Source of the DNA: Ascaris suum | Taxonomy: Eukaryota > Nematoda > Chromadorea > Rhabditida > Ascarididae | Length of the DNA: 64,000 nucleotides | Reading direction: 5' to 3' | Assembly: GCA_013433145.1 (NCBI GenBank) | Contig: CM024182.1 | Location: 2,280,501 to 2,344,500, forward strand | Shown here: positions 59,222 to 64,000 of the stretch, one piece after another | How the letters are laid out: each line of letters starts with the position of its first letter | Numbering within the stretch: position 1 is the stretch's first letter | The notes under the pieces: model-generated | Database searches by the model: none | The model's input: the letters and a program-made list of their open reading frames with translations, nothing else | What the model was told of the DNA's origin: nothing | Program-made: the position numbers and the translations under genes

Positions 59222-62200
59222 AAAAAAACTATAACTTGTTTGCTGAGAACGACCTTAATCGATGAAAAATTGTGACGTCAATATAAAGTCTGAGTGATTT
59301 GAACATTTCGACAATCATTTATTTCCTTCTTTACATTAAACAATAAAAACATTCAACGTGAAATATTTTCTTTTCATTCGTTGCAAAAATTAATTTAATT
59401 TTTGAAGTTTATTTCAATATTTCTTTTTTGCCTATAGTATAATATGTCTATCAACATTTCATTAGTGAATTTTCATCAATTTTTTTTTTTTCGAATATCT
59501 TTTCAAAGATATTCTCTAATTTTGTTTTGAGATTTCTTCCATATATTAAAAAAAAAAAAAACAAACAAACGCTATAGCAATTTCTTTTCAACTCTCTTAT
59601 TCAGCTTAATTAAATCAGCGTTATATCTTATGTTGCTATAAACAAATATTATTGGATAAATTTCCCGCGTTCGGATACCTTTTCCTTTTTTATCCAAAGC
59701 GGAAAAACTCGTAAAGTATGCACTACAAGTAAATAGAACAAAAGGCGTTTCACACCCTTATTTCATTTTTACCTCCTAATCTTCTTCCACTACCCTACCT
59801 TTTACTTTCTATTTCTCGCTTTCGAACTTTATTCATGACGATTATAAAGAGAATTAATTATTCAATGATCAACGATGATGTCTCTAGTTTATTAAGTTTT
59901 ATACGCATCATATAGATCTTGTCTATAAAAATTATCCATATGAAACTAATTATCTCATGGTAATAGAGTTTTTTTTTGGAATAAAATGATGATTCAATGA
60001 TGATTCATGATTTAAATTCGAAAAATGCTCAAAAAATACTATGTTGAATTTTTGCACTTTTCAAGTGTGATGAAATCAGAAAGAAATTAAGGAAATTCAA
60101 GATTTCTTTTTTTTTTTCAATATGTGTGGCGTATTAGCCATCTAGAATTGCATACGTAAACATCTTGGCATTCTGGCAAACATATAGAACGTTCTATCGT
60201 TCTATTGCTGCGAGTGTTTTTCGACTCATTGCATACTCTCCGGAAATAGTTTCATTTATCGCTTACAGCTATGATGATGAACAAATTCTACATTTTTTCT
60301 TGCGATCATTTGTCTCATAGTCATATGTGCCACGCTTCAAATATCATCTTTCGTTGGAGTTCCTTCTCATTGACGTTCTCTTCTCTTTCCACTATAAAGC
60401 TATGATATTCATTAGGAATTTATTTCTTCATATTTTTCCTTCAAAATTTACTTTTTATAACGGAAATTACTATATGGGAATTCTATGGTAACGTGGGTGT
60501 TGCTTCAGTACATTCTCGGATGGGCAAACGTATATTGGTATAGCAAAGTGTAGCGCTGAGCTGCTGTGTGATGTTCATTTGCAAGATCGCTTGGCGTTTC
60601 TTTCGGTTTTATTTTGCGTTTTTTTTTTTCTCCTCGTTCATTCGGACGGAGATTTGCAAAGCAGATCACTTCATCGTAATGATTCACCAAGCGAACACAT
60701 CAGCAAAACGATATTATATTTCGTCAACACGTAGCTGCTGCGCTATTTCAGTTGTAAGATTCTATAGTTTAATTCCTACCCATTCCTATCCGAACGCTTA
60801 ACGTTAGAAACTCCTAAAATCCGATTCGGTATTAATGCTTTAGATAGGACTGATTTGAGTCTATAACTTTACGTTTAATTCTCACTAAGTGCTAGTTAGA
60901 ATAACGAAAAGAAAAGATGAGGTGAATACTTCAGTGATGATGGTGCATCTTGTGTTAATGGATCGTTTGTGTTTTGATGTAAATATAAAAGCGTTTCAAT
61001 TTAATGATGGGTTTAGATGATTCGAACATTACAATAAATTTAATGTTGTCCATTCATGCGTAAGGCTCATTTGAATTGGCCGCATTGATAGGGCAATCGT
61101 TTTTACATTTGGCTTAAAATGTTGCGTCGACATTCGAAAGCAGTCAAACTAAAATAGGCAGAAAGAAAGGCGCGCACATATGCATAGACACCAAATCGTA
61201 ACGTGCACATTGCACAGTTGCAAAAAAAAGAGAATTGGGGGAGGGGGGGGGGGGAAGGGGGTGAGGTAAAGGAGGATGTTGATAGCCAGAAAATTCGCAC
61301 AATAATATGCATTTTATAATTTCGCCCTCAAAAACAATGACATGATATTAGATCACGCAAGGCATTACATCTAATGTAAGAGGTTTCTTCTAGAAAGCTG
61401 AATCATCGTTTTAATATTCAGCGAAACTTTATTCTGTCATTGTAGTCAGATTGCGGCAAAAAATTTGCATATGCAAATTCCTTCACATCAAATATTCATC
61501 GCTCTTGTGAAGCTGAGCGAAACGATACAAGAAAAAACTTTTGGAGAAGTGAACCTTGCGGATTTATTCATTTCTATTCATTTATTTCAATCAAGAAAAT
61601 ATTGCTTACGATTAAATCTTTCTTCATGTCGCTTCCACTTGCTCCAGTTCGGTGCTTTTCTGCTCCACTTGGCTCCTTGATCTTTTTTAGGGAGTTGTTC
61701 ATCTCACTGCAGGTCGGCCTCTAGCTCTTCTACATCGTAGCATTGGTTTACCATTGATTACTGCACCGTCGGTTGTAAGTACGCTTCGACCAGACTCCTT
61801 GTCTCCGCCCAACCAAGCCACCCCATCCAACACTCTTATCAGGACAAGGGCAGCCGAGTAAGTACCGATCGTCATCAACGGAACAACGGTGAATCGTTTT
61901 GTTAGGATCCGACGAGTAGGAGACGAGCATAAGCTTTAGCCTTCACGTCACCATGTTTAGCTTTACAGATCATGCACGCCAAATTGTTGAAATTTGGCTT
62001 CAATGATTCGCGGATTAAAGTTATAGAAGAGAGAGAAGAAACATCTCTCTTTTTTTTTCTCGCCTAAAAATAGCATCATCGTAATGCCTTTTTGCAAATA
62101 ACCTACAAAATTTTCTAGAAATGAAATTGATCCACAATTTCGTAGAGATGCATTTTTCTTCCATCGTAAATCTATGATCATAGACGATAAACTGAACACT

Positions 62201-63135
62201 TCTGAGCATAATACTTTCAGCCAATACAAATTATTTAACCATTATGGCGAACTATTTATTTCCTTAGTGAATGTAAAGCAAAACATTCATTGTTGGCTAG
62301 CGTTTTGCACAAATTGATTAGTTGTTAACGTTTAGTGTAAGCAAACGATTAGCCACTTCTAAGTTGTCCGGATGCGTAGCCGGATTAACGAACAAGACGT
62401 TCGCTCTTCTCCTCTCTTGAGTTTTTCAACACTTGCATTAATCTTTTAGCAATGCTTTATATCATAGAATCTATAAAACAATATATTTTTATCCTCTCTT
62501 ATTGCTTAGAATTTTTATCGAATTATTTCGCTTTTATCGATAAAGTCACAATTTCTATGAGGATGTTTTACGATCATGTCACAAGTGTTCTGCCGATATC
62601 TGCGATTCCGACATTAAATTCCTAACAAATTTCGCCGTATTCTTTTCGTCTCATTAGTAGTTTGTGTTATTTTGCACTTTTTTTTTTTTAAATCGAAAGA
62701 TTTGCTTACATCACTGCAGCATAGCTCTATGAAAGTTTGTTGAGAAACTTCATGAGGCAATTTTGCAACCGACATGATGACAATTGCGCCGCGATGAATA
62801 CATCAGCTCACAAATACAACCGACTACTGAATCCTTCGTTGGAGTGTCTATCGAAGTAAATAATCCTATAATATACCTTCTTTTCAAAAATTATGATGAC
62901 GTACTATAACCGTACATTTGCGAATATGTTTAATCTCACTAACGTATAGCAAGTCTTCATAAAAATTTTTTGCTCGTTGTAGCCGTTGCTGAATCTTTAT
63001 TGACCGGAAGATGCAACCTCCGGTATAACCAGAAATTGCTTGTAGTTCTTCAATTGTCTTTGAACAAGCGGAAATGCGTGCTAGAGATGCTGGCAGTGGT
63101 GCATGCGCTTCGGCACTTCCGCTTATATCATCCAT
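58945..63135 (-). CDS. Possible multi-exon gene, unidentified (three candidate exons)
   Basis: First exon 62944-63135 (ATG to donor GTTAGTG, phase 0) encodes 64 residues: MDDISGSAEAHAPLP, then ARISACSKTIEELQAISGYT and LQRAKNFYEDLLY. It is the best supported of the three. A second candidate, 62107-62201 (CTCAG acceptor, GTAGGT donor), gives FIVYDHRFTMEEKC. A third, 58945-59114, is strongly basic (KKRIFNKRFTKKVITRLTGF, RHYDELWWKIYDL) and ends in a stop. Exons two and three are phase-compatible; exons one and two are not, so an intermediate exon is missing or the grouping is wrong. No family recognised. Confidence 0.4.
59153..59217. repeat. (AG)n microsatellite, about 32 units
   Basis: Perfect AG alternation followed by an A run. 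On the minus strand it is a (CT)n polypyrimidine tract just upstream of the candidate acceptor at 59115-59124. Confidence 0.98.
59230..61230. other. No supported gene
   Basis: AT-rich, with T and A homopolymers (59488, 59549, 60108). Frames near 60505-60690 lack splice context. Confidence 0.4.
61236..61264. repeat. G-rich polypurine tract
   Basis: GGGGGAGGGGGG... followed by AAGGGGGTGAGG; nearly pure purine on the plus strand. Confidence 0.9.
61690..61960 (-). repeat. Dispersed repeat, copy 2
   Basis: Read on the minus strand, this block matches the copy near 1.1-1.3 kb: GTGAAGGCTAAAGC, GCTCGTCTCCT, CGTCGGAT, CGATTCACCGTTGTTCC, then a diverged GC-rich stretch with GGTGGCTTGGTTGG. A 60-codon open frame crosses it, but the amino-acid changes between the copies are not conservative and copy 1 has stops. 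Class (SINE, MITE or structured RNA) is unknown. Confidence 0.6.
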
Positions 63136-63324
63136 TTTTATAAATAATCAACAATAACGTAACCACATGTACAATAGAGAGTTCGTGTATTGATCGAGAA
63201 GCCACTCTCACAAATCGCGAACCAGAAGTTCGTTTTCACGCCTTCTTGCAAACTTACATTTCCGACGTATATTATGGGACCGTCGTGTCTGTGTGTATAT
63301 ATGTGTATGTCTATTTGTTGGTGC

Positions 63325-63400
63325 ATTAGTTTCAACTCCACAACTATCAGAGCCCAACTTCCTAACCAGCAAGACTCAACTCCGCAACCGTCAAAGCCAA
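63325..63400. repeat. Short direct repeat
   Basis: CAACTCCACAACTATCAGAGCC and CAACTCCGCAACCGTCAAAGCC-like copies about 45 bp apart. Confidence 0.7.
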
Positions 63401-63583
63401 ATTTGAGAAAATAGTGGCTACAGCACACACTATAATTCACTCCAATAATTTTCCAAGGTAAAAGAACCTTTTTATGGTTTGAACATTGGCCTTTTTCGTT
63501 TAACACCGATCGGCTAAAAGAAGCAAATTCTTTCGCAAAGATTTTTTTTTGCGAAGTCTGTTGAAATATCGACTATCATTCAG

Positions 63584-63889
63584 CGTATTTCATTGTTTGC
63601 TGATTATGCACGAAATTGATCGGTCGGATGAGTGGAATGCAGAGACACAAATGATTCTTACGCGTTTAGTCTGCTTTTCCCTTTTTCCATTGTTCACGAT
63701 CCGACCATTATACGACACAATTTGCTCACTTGCAAAAAGCTTCCAAAAAAACTTTCCTTGGTACATTCGAGCATCTGTAATCACCTAAATCTATTCCTAA
63801 AATTCGTGATTTTCCTAACTTCAACTGCAGAGGTTCGTCAATTGAAGTCTCTGGATGAACAAAGCACCGCGTACATACAAATGTTATAG
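63584..63889 (+). CDS. Possible last two exons of a plus-strand gene, unidentified
   Basis: A candidate exon after ATTCAG (63584-63663) ends at ACGC|GTTTAG (phase 1). Exon 63831-63889 follows a clean CTGCAG acceptor and ends in TAG. Joined they read HEIDRSDEWNAETQMILT then VRQLKSLDEQSTAYIQML, a hydrophilic helical C-terminus. Phases agree, but the donor is weak and no upstream exon was found. It starts about 450 bp from the opposite-strand ATG at 63135. Confidence 0.35.
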
Positions 63890-63931
63890 ACATGATGCAC
63901 GATAATGCATTCCACGAATGCAAATCTGTAG

Positions 63932-63948
63932 CCCCCCCCCCCTCCCCA
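63932..63948. repeat. C-rich run
   Basis: C11 followed by TCCCC. Confidence 0.85.
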
Positions 63949-64000
63949 CGAAAGTAAGGAGTTTTTGGCTATTTGATGGGCCATGCGTCATGTAGAAGAT

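Noticed and set aside
63138..63506. 122-codon minus-strand frame upstream of ATG 63135
   Set aside because: It includes a CA/TG-rich stretch and a direct repeat and would be 5' flank of the exon starting at 63135; no conserved motif.

Overview
The window is AT-rich eukaryotic nuclear DNA with short exons (25 to 200 nt), phase-consistent GT-AG introns, TTTCAG/TTACAG-type acceptors, at least one 46-nt intron, an eukaryotic tRNA-Ala and many microsatellites. Together these suggest an animal genome, most likely a nematode. The nematode call is inference: it rests on intron style and on an acceptor-like TTACAG directly before a start codon, as expected for a trans-spliced leader. No bacterial gene, operon or CRISPR is present. 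Gene models were built by eye by joining exons whose reading phase agrees and whose translation matches known families.

Left third (about 7.2-24.7 kb, minus strand): a 13-exon ectodomain-plus-transmembrane gene. It has a signal peptide, about four fibronectin type III domains, a juxtamembrane domain like those of receptor tyrosine phosphatases (RPTPs), and one membrane helix. Its introns hold an 800-bp CA-rich tract, an (AT)n tract and a 62-bp tandem duplication. I found no cytoplasmic phosphatase exons in the 7 kb beyond the helix, where a small two-exon membrane-protein gene lies on the opposite strand (4343-4772).

Middle (28-50 kb): gluconokinase (minus, 3 exons), a 913-bp inverted-repeat element, a two-exon DMAC1/TMEM261-like small membrane protein, tRNA-Ala(AGC), a second first-exon of similar design, the complete six-exon NatB catalytic subunit NAA20 with a 25-nt microexon, and a 69-residue single-helix protein. 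All protein genes here are on the minus strand.

Right part (51-64 kb): several well-phased minus-strand exons of unidentified proteins ending at 52907 and 58945, a possible plus-strand terminal exon pair near 63.6-63.9 kb, and low-complexity tracts. A GC-richer repeat near 61.7-61.95 kb is related to one near 1.1-1.3 kb. Most of the remaining sequence is intron or intergenic DNA in which I see no genes. The well-supported genes are ordinary cellular functions (receptor signalling, gluconate phosphorylation, N-terminal acetylation, probable mitochondrial membrane proteins); they do not form an obvious pathway or cluster.
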